Positions 7,655 through 16,687 of a DNA stretch of 64,000 nt are shown piece after piece. Source of the DNA: Coprococcus sp. (lineage in GTDB: Bacteria > Bacillota > Clostridia > Lachnospirales > Lachnospiraceae); NCBI GenBank assembly GCA_022793995.1, contig JAAWDY010000016.1, positions 49,094 to 113,093 on the forward strand, read 5' to 3'. Position 1 is the first letter of the stretch, and each line of letters starts with the position of its first letter. The notes under the pieces were generated by a model. That model made no database searches and was not told the DNA's origin. It worked only from the letters and a program-made list of their open reading frames with translations. The position numbers and the translations under genes are program-made.

Positions 7655-8722
7655 GTGAAGAGGAAACGGACAAGCAATGTGATGGTTCTGTTCGTGACGA
7701 TCGTTTTGTTGTGTATAGAGTGTACGGCATGCGGAGGGCAGGAAACGACGGAACAGCAGGAAGTACTGGAAACACAGAAAACGAAAGAAATGCAGGGTAC
7801 GCAAAAAACACAGGAGAGCGGGACGGCTTCGGTCATGGAACTGTTCAGGAGCCAAGGGAATGTCGGCGTTACCGACGACGAAGGGGAAGATGTTTCTCTC
7901 ATCGAAAATATGCATCTTTACAGCGGCTATGACCTGAAAACGGAAAGGGAGAGTTTTGCCTGGATCAATCTGGACAGCGTAAAGCTTGCGAAAATGGATG
8001 CGGCAAGCGAGATCGAAATCCAAAAAAGCGGGAAAGACTTGGCGATCCTGGTGAATAACGGGAGTGTGTTCTTTCATGTTACAAGGCCCCTAGAAGAGGA
8101 TGAGACAATGGAGATACGTACTTCCACTATGACGGTAGGTATCCGCGGTACGTGCGGCTGGGTCGAGGATGTAGATGAGAATCATATGAAGGTATATATC
8201 CTGGAAGGAAAAGTGGAGTGCAGTATTGCCGGGGAATCAATCTATGTTTCTGCCGGGGAGATGGCGGAAATGGCATACACAAAAGATGGGAAGGGAGAGT
8301 TTACTGCAGATCAGTTTGATGAATCTGCGATTCCGGAATTTGTATGGGTAGAGCTGGATGAGGAGATGCTGGCAGGTTTCCGTTCTTTGATGGAAGAGAC
8401 AGGGGAAAGCGAACGAAGTGCGGAGGAGCAGGCATATTATGATACATATTTTACAGGCACATATTTCTGTGACGCGACCGGGGCTACATTGACTTTCTCG
8501 TCTCAAGAAGGAGTCCCCTGGGCAAATGTGGACGCAAGGCCCGGGGATGGAATAGAGGATGGAGACGGAGGATTGATTACAGGAGCAGGGGTATCATTGG
8601 AATATTCTGAATGGAGGGACGGAGTTCTTTATGCTGGAGACTGGACATTGACCCGGCAGGACGGTCAGATCATTGTGAACCATCCACATGGAGAATTATT
8701 TACAGGTGTTTTCCATAGATAG
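7655..8722 (+). CDS. FecR-domain lipoprotein, copy 1
   Basis: 355 residues from GTG 7655, chosen because GGAGG lies six bases upstream; the frame is open much further 5' but without a ribosome site. Lys/Arg at the N-terminus, a hydrophobic stretch and the lipobox CTAC (Cys26) predict a lipoprotein on the outer face of the membrane. A low-complexity Gln/Glu/Thr linker follows. Then comes a FecR-like domain: GYDLKTERESFAWINLD, SGKDLAILVNNGSVFFHV, TSTMTVGIRGTCGWVE, YILEGKVECS. The last 100 residues form a small separate domain. In Gram-negatives FecR controls a sigma factor; no sigma gene is nearby, so the domain may serve surface sensing or scaffolding. It is paralogous to the next gene. Confidence 0.7.
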   Translation: MKRKRTSNVMVLFVTIVLLCIECTACGGQETTEQQEVLETQKTKEMQGTQKTQESGTASVMELFRSQGNVGVTDDEGEDVSLIENMHLYSGYDLKTERESFAWINLDSVKLAKMDAASEIEIQKSGKDLAILVNNGSVFFHVTRPLEEDETMEIRTSTMTVGIRGTCGWVEDVDENHMKVYILEGKVECSIAGESIYVSAGEMAEMAYTKDGKGEFTADQFDESAIPEFVWVELDEEMLAGFRSLMEETGESERSAEEQAYYDTYFTGTYFCDATGATLTFSSQEGVPWANVDARPGDGIEDGDGGLITGAGVSLEYSEWRDGVLYAGDWTLTRQDGQIIVNHPHGELFTGVFHR

Positions 8723-8749
8723 ATAACAGGGAGAAGAATTTGACAAAAG

Positions 8750-9799
8750 ATGAAGAAATTTATGAAAGTAATGAAAATTTTATTTGTTGTATTGAGTATA
8801 TCTTTACTCTGTACAGCCTGCGGCGGACAGGAAATGCCAAAACAGCAGGAAATGCGGGAAATGGAAATGCAGGAGATCGGGATGGCTTCGGTCATGGAAC
8901 TAATCAGGACAGAAGGAAGTGTCGGTATAACCGACGGAGAAGGCGAGAACGTAGCCCTTGTCGAAAATATGCAGCTTTACAGCGGTTACGATATGAAAAC
9001 GGACAAAGAAAGCTTTGCATGGATCAATCTGGACAGTGCCAAGCTTGTGAAGATGGATGCGGTCAGTGAAGCGCAGATTCAGAAAAGCGGTAGGAAGTTG
9101 GAAATCCTGGTGAACTCCGGAAATGTATTTTTTCGTGTCACCAGACCCCTTGAAAATGACGAGACAATGGAGATTCACACATCCACTATGACGGTAGGTA
9201 TCCGAGGTACATGCGGCTGGGTCGAGGTTGTAGACGAGAACCATATGAAAGTATACATCCTGGAAGGGAAAGTAGAATGCAGTATCATGGGGGAGTCCCA
9301 AGAAGTGGCGGCCGCCTATGTTTCCGCCAGGGAGATGGCGGAGATGGTGTATACGGGAGATGGAAAAGGGGAGATCAAGACAGGGATATTCGATGAAACC
9401 CAGATTCCGGACTTTGTAAGTGTAGAGATGGACGAAATAGGACTGGCAGACGCATTTGCCGGGCAGGAAGAACCAGGGGAAGGAAATACGGATGAGAAAG
9501 CGAGGGACGATTACGAAGGGTATCTTGGATGGTATGAATGCGATGAAAATGGGGGACTCCTGATGCTCTTCCGCACAGAAGAGGGCGGTTATAAACTCCA
9601 TGGGGAAAGACCGCTTACAGAAGAAGAGAAGGAAGAATCCCCGGGATCGGTTACCACGGGGATTCTGGAGCAGGAGCTTGAACTCAGAGACGGTGTGTTT
9701 TATGGCGCAGGCGAAGGACAGATAACAGTGATTCCGGATAATGGACGGCTCATACTGGAAGGTACAGAGATCGACGGTGTGTATCATAGGTCGATATAA
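8750..9799 (+). CDS. FecR-domain lipoprotein, copy 2
   Basis: 349 residues with signal peptide and lipobox LCTAC, directly followed by GGQE as in copy 1. The FecR-like core is nearly the same as copy 1: MELIRTEGSVGITDGEGE, YSGYDMKTDKESFAWINLD, TSTMTVGIRGTCGWVE. A short insert (QEVAAA) interrupts the strand after GKVECS. The C-terminal domain has diverged and contains LGWYECDENGGLLMLF. The gene lies 27 nt after copy 1, so both come from one transcript and arose by tandem duplication. The ribosome site for ATG 8750 is weak (GGGAGAAG about 16 bases upstream); ATG 8762 is an alternative. Function is unknown. Confidence 0.7.
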   Translation: MKKFMKVMKILFVVLSISLLCTACGGQEMPKQQEMREMEMQEIGMASVMELIRTEGSVGITDGEGENVALVENMQLYSGYDMKTDKESFAWINLDSAKLVKMDAVSEAQIQKSGRKLEILVNSGNVFFRVTRPLENDETMEIHTSTMTVGIRGTCGWVEVVDENHMKVYILEGKVECSIMGESQEVAAAYVSAREMAEMVYTGDGKGEIKTGIFDETQIPDFVSVEMDEIGLADAFAGQEEPGEGNTDEKARDDYEGYLGWYECDENGGLLMLFRTEEGGYKLHGERPLTEEEKEESPGSVTTGILEQELELRDGVFYGAGEGQITVIPDNGRLILEGTEIDGVYHRSI

Positions 9800-9816
9800 G
9801 TAAAAGACAGAAACAG

Positions 9817-9849
9817 CGGGTGGGAAATCCAGATCCCCACCCGTTTTTT
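9817..9849 (+). terminator. Terminator of the FecR operon
   Basis: CGGGTGGG (9817-9824) pairs with CCCACCCG (9836-9843) and is followed by six T residues. It lies between convergent genes and may also work for the SpoVB-like gene on the minus strand. Confidence 0.9.
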
Positions 9850-9859
9850 GATTCCCTGT

Positions 9860-11170
9860 TTACAGGGCGTGGGCGCACGCCAGTGTGACAATGGCAAGGA
9901 ATGTGACCGCGAGCTGGCTGGCGAGAAGTCCCCAGAGGTATCCCAGGATACCGACGGAGGGAATTAGAAAAAATACGCTTCCGATTCGCAGCATCAGCCC
10001 AAATGTGTTGATACAAAAGGTGGTCGTTGTCTTCCCCAGGCCGTTTAATATACTGATTAATGTGGTATTCGTGTACAGGAACGGACAGATATATGCCAGG
10101 GTGAGAATGAATTTCCCGGCTTCGCCGCTGTGGAATATTGTATTTCCGATATAATTTCCGAAGATGAAAAAGCCGATGGTGCATGCAAATCCAAGGGTAA
10201 GGCAGGAAAGGATGACCTGGCGGACGAGCTGCTTCATCTGATTTTGATTCGATGTGGTCTGAATCTCTGCCACGGTGGGGAGCAGCATCGTCGAGACGGA
10301 ATTGGTGATCGCGGACGGAAATAAAATGCAGGGCAGCGCCATTCCGGTGAGGACGCCGTATGTACTTAAGGAACCGGAGAGCGTCATACCGTAACGCTGG
10401 AGGCAGATCGGAATGGAGATGGCTTCTACACTCTGTAGGATATTGAGCAGGACCCGGTTGGCAGTCAGCGGGATGGATAAACGTATCAGTTCCCCCGAAG
10501 AGGCGAGATGTTCACGGATCGTCCCGGAACGGGTTGACAAGACGTGTCTCAGCGAAAGGACACTGTAAGCTGCGGCTATAATCTCTCCGCAGACCAGTCC
10601 CATGACAGCGATCGTGATATGAACTTCCTCTGAATAATGAAGGCCGATCTGATAGAAAAACCAGACAGAGGCGATCCGGACAGCCTGTTCTGCCAGTTGG
10701 GACACAGCGGGAATTTTCGTCTGTTTTAGTCCTAGATAGTAACCGCAGATGCAGCTATGTACGGCGGCAAAAGGAAAGGAATATGACATAACAGCCAATA
10801 AAACACCGCAGCGGTCTTCATTTAGAAGATGATGGGCGATTTCGGAGGAATAGCGCTGGAGGGCTAGCACGGCGCAAAGCGAGAGGATGATACTGATACA
10901 CAAGGCGGATTTTAGCGCACGTAAGGCGTCTTTCTTGCGGTTCATCGCCATACGGTTTGCCACGATGCGCGAGAGCGCGACCTGTATGCCGGCTGCAGTG
11001 AAAGAAAAGCACAGGGCGTATACTGGGAAGATCAGCTGGTACAGCCCCACGCCCTCTGCGTGAAATATACGGCTTAGGAAAATACGGTAGAAAAATCCCA
11101 TGATCCGGGTCGCGATCCCGGTGGCTGTTAAAATGAAGGTGCCTTTTAGTAGAACCGTTTTTCTGGACAT
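9860..11170 (-). CDS. SpoVB-like polysaccharide/lipid-linked oligosaccharide flippase
   Basis: 436 residues with about 12 to 14 membrane segments, MVF/MATE-type. The N-terminal LLKGTFILTATGIATRIMGF and FYRIFLSRIFHAEGVGLYQL match the SpoVB/MurJ-like opening of polysaccharide biosynthesis proteins, which move lipid-linked wall precursors across the membrane. In spore formers SpoVB acts in cortex synthesis. The start is ATG 11170 with AGGGAG six bases upstream; the GTG-rich extension to 11191 lacks a ribosome site. It stands alone, divergent from iscR. Whether it is the sporulation flippase or a vegetative one cannot be decided here. Confidence 0.82.
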   Translation of the reverse strand: MSRKTVLLKGTFILTATGIATRIMGFFYRIFLSRIFHAEGVGLYQLIFPVYALCFSFTAAGIQVALSRIVANRMAMNRKKDALRALKSALCISIILSLCAVLALQRYSSEIAHHLLNEDRCGVLLAVMSYSFPFAAVHSCICGYYLGLKQTKIPAVSQLAEQAVRIASVWFFYQIGLHYSEEVHITIAVMGLVCGEIIAAAYSVLSLRHVLSTRSGTIREHLASSGELIRLSIPLTANRVLLNILQSVEAISIPICLQRYGMTLSGSLSTYGVLTGMALPCILFPSAITNSVSTMLLPTVAEIQTTSNQNQMKQLVRQVILSCLTLGFACTIGFFIFGNYIGNTIFHSGEAGKFILTLAYICPFLYTNTTLISILNGLGKTTTTFCINTFGLMLRIGSVFFLIPSVGILGYLWGLLASQLAVTFLAIVTLACAHAL

Positions 11171-11225
11171 AGTAACTCCCTGTAAGATCATAGTAACGAT
11201 TGTTATAATATATGTTAAAAATGGC

Positions 11226-11290
11226 TTGACAGAACAGAAAGTTGGTGCTATCCTCTTACATGTAAAAATCCTAGTATAAAAGTAGGAATA
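11226..11290 (+). promoter_or_regulatory. iscR promoter and Rrf2-type operator
   Basis: TTGACA (11226-11231) and TATCCT (11249-11254) are spaced 17 bases. Just downstream, at about +8 to +30, TCCTA (11269-11273) and TAGGA (11283-11287) form an inverted repeat inside an AT-rich core, similar to sites used by Rrf2 regulators such as CymR and IscR. This supports autoregulation of the iron-sulfur operon. The leader of about 100 nt before the TTG start holds no other clear element. Confidence 0.6.
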
Positions 11291-11368
11291 AGCGTTGCGA
11301 TTCGCGGCCGGTCAGACCATGAATTGTAATGAATAAGCCAATACGGAAAACGACAGGAAGGTGAAAGC

Positions 11369-11830
11369 TTGAAAATTTCTACAAAAGGAAGGTACGGTCT
11401 GCGCGCCTTCATCGATCTTGCCAGTTATGGGATGGAAGAACCCGTTTCCATCAGCAGTATTTCATCGCGGCAGGACATTTCAGAACGGTATCTGGAACAG
11501 TTGATGGCGCTGATGAAGAAGGCAGGTCTGGTAAAGAGCACACGAGGTGCCGGGGGGGGATATATGCTTGCAAAAGATGCTTCCCAGATCTCGGTAGGGG
11601 ATGTCCTGCGTGCTTTGGAGGGGAATATGGAACCCGCGAGCTGCGCTGCATTAAATCCGGAAGAGACTTGTGCTGCGGAAGATACCTGTGTTACGAAGTA
11701 TGTCTGGCAGAAGATTAATAAAAGCATGGCGGATACAGTGGACGGTATTATGATCGATACATTGGTGAGGATGAATAAGACCGCCGGAAAGGAAGAAAAC
11801 GATGGAAAAGAGATTGATTTATTTGGATAA
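11369..11830 (+). CDS. iscR: Rrf2/IscR-family iron-sulfur regulator
   Basis: 153 residues from a TTG start with GGAAGGTG six bases upstream. The N-terminal winged helix-turn-helix MKISTKGRYGLRAFIDLA and GLVKSTRGAGGGYMLAKD are textbook Rrf2 features. Three cysteines at 92, 101 and 107 match the position of the 2Fe-2S ligands of IscR, with slightly different spacing. The protein probably senses cluster status or cysteine supply and controls the nifS-nifU-mnmA genes that follow. It overlaps nifS by 29 nt, so translation is coupled. CymR-like regulators lack the Cys triad, which favours the IscR type. Confidence 0.85.
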   Translation: MKISTKGRYGLRAFIDLASYGMEEPVSISSISSRQDISERYLEQLMALMKKAGLVKSTRGAGGGYMLAKDASQISVGDVLRALEGNMEPASCAALNPEETCAAEDTCVTKYVWQKINKSMADTVDGIMIDTLVRMNKTAGKEENDGKEIDLFG

Positions 11831-13001
11831 TGCAGCCACGACAAAGACGGCTCCGGAAGTAGTGGAGGCCATGCTGCCTTATTTTACAGAATATTACGGT
11901 AATCCTTCCAGCATTTACAGCTTTGCATCGCAGAATAAAGATGCGGTGACAAAGCAGCGGGAGAGTATCGCAAAAGTGCTGGGTGCAAACAGCAACGAAA
12001 TCTATTTTACAGCCGGAGGGACAGAGGCGGACAACTGGGCGCTGAAAGCGGCTGCGGAGGCGTACGGGAGCAAGGGGAAGCATATCATCACTACAAAGAT
12101 CGAGCATCACGCGATTCTTCATACCGCTGAGTATTTAAAGGAGAGAGGCTTTGAGGTGACTTATCTGGATGTGGATGAAAACGGCGTTGTCAAATTGGAA
12201 GATTTGAAAAACGCGATCCGCCCGGATACGATACTGATCTCTGTTATGTTTGCCAACAATGAGATCGGGACAATAGAACCGATCAAAGAAATTGGCGCGG
12301 TTGCAAAGGAACACGGTATCCTGTTCCATACCGACGCGGTCCAGGCTTTCGGGCAGGTTCCGATCAATGTAGACGAATACGGGATCGATATGCTCAGCGC
12401 CAGCGGCCATAAGCTGAACGGACCGAAGGGGATCGGATTTCTCTATATCCGCAAAGGCGTCAGGATCCGTTCGTTTGTACACGGTGGGGCACAGGAGAGA
12501 AAGCGGCGCGCCGGTACGGAGAACGTGCCGGGAATCATAGGTCTTGGCGCGGCTGTAAAGCGTGCGGTGGATACGATGAAGGAAAGAACGGAGAAAGAGA
12601 TGGTTCTCCGTGATTATCTAATAAAAAGGGTCCTGGAGGAGATTCCTTATACGAAGCTGAACGGACATCCTACGGACAGGCTCCCGAATAACGCGAATTT
12701 CAGTTTCCGTTTTATAGAAGGGGAATCTATGCTGATCCGTCTTGACATGGCGGGGATCTGCGGTTCCAGCGGCTCGGCTTGTACGTCCGGATCTTTGGAC
12801 CCGTCCCACGTGCTTTTAGCAATCGGTCTTCCTCATGAGATCGCGCATGGCTCTCTTAGACTTACGCTGAGTGAGGAGATCACAAAAGAGGAGATCGACT
12901 ACGTGGTGGATCAGCTCAAAGGCATTGTGTCCGATTTGAGAAATATGTCGCCTCTTTACGAGGACTTTATTAAAAAAGAGAAAAAGAACCAGGAGGGATA
13001 A
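11802..13001 (+). CDS. nifS: Cysteine desulfurase (NifS/IscS)
   Basis: 399 residues. A PLP enzyme that takes sulfur from cysteine as an enzyme-bound persulfide, leaving alanine. Visible landmarks are the N-terminal YLDNAATTKT, EHHAIL (His102-103), HTDAVQAFG, the PLP-lysine motif SGHKLNGPKG (Lys204), RAGTENVPG, and the catalytic cysteine loop GSSGSACTSGSLDPSHVL (Cys327), typical of group I desulfurases. The start ATG 11802 lies inside the end of iscR with an AGGAAG site. nifU begins three bases after its stop, showing that the pair is made together. The C-terminus ends in a Lys-rich tail. Confidence 0.95.
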   Translation: MEKRLIYLDNAATTKTAPEVVEAMLPYFTEYYGNPSSIYSFASQNKDAVTKQRESIAKVLGANSNEIYFTAGGTEADNWALKAAAEAYGSKGKHIITTKIEHHAILHTAEYLKERGFEVTYLDVDENGVVKLEDLKNAIRPDTILISVMFANNEIGTIEPIKEIGAVAKEHGILFHTDAVQAFGQVPINVDEYGIDMLSASGHKLNGPKGIGFLYIRKGVRIRSFVHGGAQERKRRAGTENVPGIIGLGAAVKRAVDTMKERTEKEMVLRDYLIKRVLEEIPYTKLNGHPTDRLPNNANFSFRFIEGESMLIRLDMAGICGSSGSACTSGSLDPSHVLLAIGLPHEIAHGSLRLTLSEEITKEEIDYVVDQLKGIVSDLRNMSPLYEDFIKKEKKNQEG

Positions 13002-13004
13002 TCG

Positions 13005-13448
13005 ATGTATACAGAAAAAGTAATGGATCATTTTCAGCACCCGCGCAATATGGGTGAAATTGAGGGCGCCAGCGGGATTGGAACAGTAGGAAACGCGAAA
13101 TGCGGCGATATCATGAGGATTTATTTGGATATTGACAAAGAAGGCATCATTCAGGATGTGAAGTTTAAGACTTTTGGCTGCGGGGCCGCGGTAGCGACGA
13201 GCAGTATGGCGACAGAATTGGTGAAGGGCAAGAATATCCAGGAGGCAATGAAGGTGACGAACCAGGCGGTAATGGAAGCCCTGGACGGCCTGCCGCCGGT
13301 CAAGGTTCACTGTTCTCTTTTAGCGGAGGAAGCGATCCACGCTGCACTTTGGGATTATGCGGAGAAAAATGGAATTCAGATCGAAGGACTTGAGAAACCG
13401 AAATCCGATATCCATGAAGGGGAAGAGGAAGAAGAGGAAGAATATTAA
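13005..13448 (+). CDS. nifU: Iron-sulfur cluster scaffold NifU/IscU
   Basis: 147 residues. The scaffold receives sulfur from NifS and iron to build clusters. The three conserved cysteines are present: Cys33 in NAKCGD with Asp35, Cys59 in FGCGAA, and Cys103 in VHCSLLAEEA. Only the N-terminal IscU-type domain is present, without the extra domains of nitrogen-fixation NifU. The C-terminus carries a run of glutamates (HEGEEEEEEEY) that is not part of the core fold. Its stop overlaps the start of mnmA by one base. Confidence 0.94.
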   Translation: MYTEKVMDHFQHPRNMGEIEGASGIGTVGNAKCGDIMRIYLDIDKEGIIQDVKFKTFGCGAAVATSSMATELVKGKNIQEAMKVTNQAVMEALDGLPPVKVHCSLLAEEAIHAALWDYAEKNGIQIEGLEKPKSDIHEGEEEEEEEY

Positions 13449-14536
13449 TGGGTCCCACGGTAGTGGTAGGTATGTCCGGAGGCGTGGATTCTTCTGTGGC
13501 GGCATACCTTCTAAGGAAACAGGGATATGAGGTTATCGGCGTAACCATGCAGATTTGGCAGGATGAGGAAGAACGTATCCAGGAAGAGAGAGGTGGATGC
13601 TGCGGCCTGAGTGCGGTAGAGGATGCGCGCCGGGTGGCCGCAAAGCTGGAGATCCCTTATTATGTGATGAATTTCAAAGAGGAGTTCCGGCGGCATGTAA
13701 TCGAGTATTTCAAAGACGAGTACCGAAGAGGAAGGACGCCCAATCCCTGCATTGCTTGTAACCGCTATATAAAATGGGAGGCTCTTCTACATCGGAGTAT
13801 GGAGATCGGTGCCGATTTTATCGCTACCGGACATTATGCCCAGGTGGTGCATCTTCCGAATGGAAGATACGCTATCCAGCAGTCGCAGGCACAGGGGAAA
13901 GACCAGAGTTATGCGCTTTATAGTTTGACACAGGAGCAGCTTAAGCATACTCTCATGCCGGTGGGAGGCTACTCGAAGGAAGAGATCCGAAGGATCGCGA
14001 GAGATATTTCCCTTCCTGTGGCGGAAAAAGCGGACAGCCAGGACATCTGTTTTGTGCCGGACGGCGATTATGCCGCTTTTATTGAGAAAGAGTGCAACAA
14101 GTGCGGTGGATGTAGCGAACACCTGGAAGGGAATTTTGTGACTCCGGAAGGGAAGATACTGGGAAAGCATAAAGGAATCATTCATTATACGGTCGGGCAG
14201 CGCAGAGGGCTTGGACTTCCTCTGGGATATCCGGCGTTTGTACTGGAGATCCGTCCGGATACGAATGAAGTGGTGGTCGGCACGCGGGAAGAATCTCTTA
14301 CCAGGGAGGTACATGCACGCGGGTTGAATTTCATGTCAGAAGAAACGATTGAAGGAAAAAGAAGAGTATTTGCCAAGATCCGCTATAACCACCGTGGGGC
14401 GTGGGGTACGGTCGAACGTATCGGAGAGGATGAAATCCGCTGTGTGTTTGAAGAGCCGCAGGGCGCCGCTGCGCCGGGGCAGGCATTGGTACTTTACGAA
14501 AACGGCGTCGTCCTGGGGGGCGGTATGATTCAATAA
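13448..14536 (+). CDS. mnmA: tRNA-specific 2-thiouridylase MnmA
   Basis: 362 residues. Uses ATP and persulfide sulfur to thiolate uridine 34 of Glu, Gln and Lys tRNAs. The PP-loop SGGVDSSVAA lies at the N-terminus. The catalytic pair is in PNPCIACN and SQDICFV, with GKDQSYAL between them. The central and C-terminal beta domains end in a normal family terminus. A short cysteine-containing stretch ECNKCGGC near residue 216 is less common. The TAATG overlap with nifU shows coupling: NifS can donate sulfur to both NifU and MnmA. Cys pair and length are normal for Clostridia. Confidence 0.95.
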   Translation: MGPTVVVGMSGGVDSSVAAYLLRKQGYEVIGVTMQIWQDEEERIQEERGGCCGLSAVEDARRVAAKLEIPYYVMNFKEEFRRHVIEYFKDEYRRGRTPNPCIACNRYIKWEALLHRSMEIGADFIATGHYAQVVHLPNGRYAIQQSQAQGKDQSYALYSLTQEQLKHTLMPVGGYSKEEIRRIARDISLPVAEKADSQDICFVPDGDYAAFIEKECNKCGGCSEHLEGNFVTPEGKILGKHKGIIHYTVGQRRGLGLPLGYPAFVLEIRPDTNEVVVGTREESLTREVHARGLNFMSEETIEGKRRVFAKIRYNHRGAWGTVERIGEDEIRCVFEEPQGAAAPGQALVLYENGVVLGGGMIQ

Positions 14537-14551
14537 GAGGGAGGAGAAAGA

Positions 14552-15355
14552 ATGCTGTCAGACTGCCATATGCATACTCGTTATTCAGCGGATTCCGACG
14601 CCGAGCCGGAGAAGATGATACAAAGCGCTGTTGCACATGGGCTGGAAGCGATCTGTTTTACAGATCATGAGGATATCGGCCTGTTTCAAGAAGGAAAAGA
14701 ATGGGTGATCGATACCAAAGCCTATTTCGAGGAACTCGGTAGATTGAAACAGCGTTATGCCCGGCAGATCGATGTGAGGATCGGTATTGAGATGGGGCTG
14801 CAGCCTCATTTAGGAGAAGAGATCAGCCAATATATCCAGAGCTATCCCTTTGATTTTGTGATCGGTTCTGTTCATGTCATAGAGGGAAAAGATCCGTATT
14901 ATTCGGAATTTTTTGAAGGAAAAAGTGATGCAGAGGCTTATGCCCGTACTTTTGAGGAGACGTTTGAAGATATCAGGGCGTCGTCGGACTTTGACGTGCT
15001 GGGGCATTTGGATTATGTGGTCCGTTATGGGAAATATCGTGAGAAAGAGTATTCTTACGAGAGGTTTTCCGATAAAATCGACGCGGTCCTCCATCTGCTG
15101 ATCGAGAAGGGAAGAGGAATTGAGCTGAATACGGCGGGATTGAAATATGGTCTTCCATTCGCGCATCCTTGCCCAAAGATCTTGCGAAGATACAGAGAGC
15201 TTGGCGGCGAGATCGTCACAGTAGGATCCGACGCCCACAGACCCGAGCATGTAGCTTACGATTTTGACAAGGCGAATGCAATCTTAAAAGACTGCGGTTT
15301 CAAATATTATACAGAATTTAAGGAGCGTAAGCCGATTTTTAAGGAAATATCGTAG
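14552..15355 (+). CDS. PHP-domain phosphatase, histidinol-phosphatase-like
   Basis: 267 residues of the PHP metal-dependent phosphoesterase fold. Metal ligands are in SDCHMHTRYSADS at the N-terminus, CFTDHEDIG, the Glu of GIEMGLQPH, GSVHV, LGHLDYV and GSDAHRPEH near the end. The order matches HisJ/HisK-type histidinol-phosphate phosphatases, which act in histidine synthesis. No other his gene is nearby, and PHP enzymes with this layout also act on other phosphates, so the substrate is uncertain. GGGAGGAG precedes the ATG. It sits 15 nt after mnmA and is likely co-transcribed. Confidence 0.8.
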   Translation: MLSDCHMHTRYSADSDAEPEKMIQSAVAHGLEAICFTDHEDIGLFQEGKEWVIDTKAYFEELGRLKQRYARQIDVRIGIEMGLQPHLGEEISQYIQSYPFDFVIGSVHVIEGKDPYYSEFFEGKSDAEAYARTFEETFEDIRASSDFDVLGHLDYVVRYGKYREKEYSYERFSDKIDAVLHLLIEKGRGIELNTAGLKYGLPFAHPCPKILRRYRELGGEIVTVGSDAHRPEHVAYDFDKANAILKDCGFKYYTEFKERKPIFKEIS

Positions 15356-15393
15356 AAAATGCGGTCGCACAGGGACAAAAATTTAAAAGGCAC

Positions 15394-15422
15394 TTGAAAT
15401 TTTTTCCTGAATTTAGTACAAT
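15394..15422 (+). promoter_or_regulatory. gap promoter
   Basis: TTGAAA (15394-15399) and TACAAT (15417-15422) lie 17 bases apart, about 54 nt before the gap ATG. A T-rich spacer fits strong expression of a glycolytic gene. Confidence 0.7.
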
Positions 15423-15476
15423 AATGCTTGGTTGATGAAACTTTAACAATGAATAAATCTTTAGGAGGACTGAATC

Positions 15477-16490
15477 ATGGCAGTAAAAGTAGCAATCAAT
15501 GGATTTGGACGTATCGGACGTCTTGCATTCAGACAGATGTTTGGAGCTGAGGGATATGAGATCGTAGCGATCAACGATTTAACATCTCCCAAGATGCTGG
15601 CTCACTTATTAAAGTATGATTCTACACAGGGCAAATACGAGCTGGCGGACAAGGTAGAGGCTGGAGAGGATTCCATCATTGTTGACGGAAAAGAGATCAA
15701 GATCTACGCAATGGCTAAAGCAGAAGAACTTCCGTGGGGAGAGATCGGCGTCGACGTTGTTCTGGAGTGTACAGGCTTCTATACATCCAAGGCAAAATCA
15801 GAGGCGCATATCAAGGCTGGAGCTAAGAAAGTTGTTATCTCCGCACCGGCAGGAAACGACCTTCCGACGATCGTATACAATGTAAACCATGAGAAACTGA
15901 CAAAAGATGACAATATTATTTCCGCAGCTTCCTGCACAACGAACTGTCTTGCTCCGATGGCAAAAGCACTGAACGACCTGGCAACCATCAAGTCTGGTAT
16001 TATGTGCACGATCCACGCTTATACGGGCGATCAGATGACGCTTGACGGACCGCAGAGAAAAGGCGATCTGAGAAGATCACGCGCAGCAGCAGTGAATATC
16101 GTACCGAACAGTACGGGCGCTGCAAAGGCAATCGGGCTTGTTATTCCGGAACTGAACGGCAAATTAATCGGTTCTTCTCAGCGTGTACCGACCCCGACAG
16201 GATCTACCACGATTCTGACGGCAGTTGTTGACGGACAGGTTACTGTCGACCAGATTAATGAAGCGATGAAGGCTGCTTCCAACGAGTCCTTTGGATACAA
16301 CACAGATGAGATCGTATCCAGCGATATCGTTGGTATGAGATATGGTTCTCTGTTCGATGCAACACAGACCATGGCTCTTCCGCTTGACAATGGAACGACA
16401 GAAGTACAGGTTGTTTCTTGGTATGACAATGAGAATTCTTACACAAGCCAGATGGTAAGAACAATCAAACATTTTGGAACACTTCTGTAG
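15477..16490 (+). CDS. gap: Glyceraldehyde-3-phosphate dehydrogenase, type I
   Basis: 337 residues. Converts glyceraldehyde-3-phosphate, NAD and phosphate to 1,3-bisphosphoglycerate in the cytoplasm. The NAD-binding [14 protein letters not shown] starts the protein. The active site [17 protein letters not shown] gives catalytic Cys153 with His180 nearby ([10 protein letters not shown]). The adenine-pocket residues VAINDLTS favour NAD over NADP. A strong AGGAGGA site precedes the ATG. pgk and tpiA follow in order on the same strand, giving the common Firmicute lower-glycolysis cluster. The coding sequence uses A/T-ending codons more than its neighbours, as expected for a highly expressed gene. 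Confidence 0.97.
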   Translation: MAVKVAINGFGRIGRLAFRQMFGAEGYEIVAINDLTSPKMLAHLLKYDSTQGKYELADKVEAGEDSIIVDGKEIKIYAMAKAEELPWGEIGVDVVLECTGFYTSKAKSEAHIKAGAKKVVISAPAGNDLPTIVYNVNHEKLTKDDNIISAASCTTNCLAPMAKALNDLATIKSGIMCTIHAYTGDQMTLDGPQRKGDLRRSRAAAVNIVPNSTGAAKAIGLVIPELNGKLIGSSQRVPTPTGSTTILTAVVDGQVTVDQINEAMKAASNESFGYNTDEIVSSDIVGMRYGSLFDATQTMALPLDNGTTEVQVVSWYDNENSYTSQMVRTIKHFGTLL

Positions 16491-16541
16491 GAATTGTTTT
16501 CGGACAATAGAAAACAGCGGGATTGAATTCCAATAGACTCA

Positions 16542-16572
16542 CGGAAAAGAGGTCCACAGGGCCTCTTTTCCG
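16542..16572 (+). terminator. Stem-loop after gap
   Basis: CGGAAAAGAGG (16542-16552) pairs perfectly with CCTCTTTTCCG (16562-16572), 51 nt after the gap stop. No T-run follows, so it may be an mRNA stabiliser or processing site rather than a full terminator. Confidence 0.55.
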
Positions 16573-16602
16573 GTATATAAGATATTTTAACAATAAAAAT
16601 TC

Positions 16603-16619
16603 GCCGCCAGGTGGGCGGC
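16603..16619 (+). other. Small GC-rich hairpin upstream of pgk
   Basis: GCCGCC (16603-16608) and GGCGGC (16614-16619) form a 6-bp stem with a 5-nt loop, 68 nt before pgk. With the preceding stem it makes the gap-pgk spacer structured; no clear separate pgk promoter was found. Confidence 0.4.
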
Positions 16620-16687
16620 ATATATTCAGGGATGCCAGGTGTGCCCGATAGATGGCGCAAGAAGGCATATAATCAGGAGGCTCGATT

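Noticed and set aside
8900..9787. Minus-strand 295-codon frame opposite the second FecR lipoprotein
   Set aside because: Mirror of a real gene with lipobox and duplicated partner; no ribosome site and no motif.
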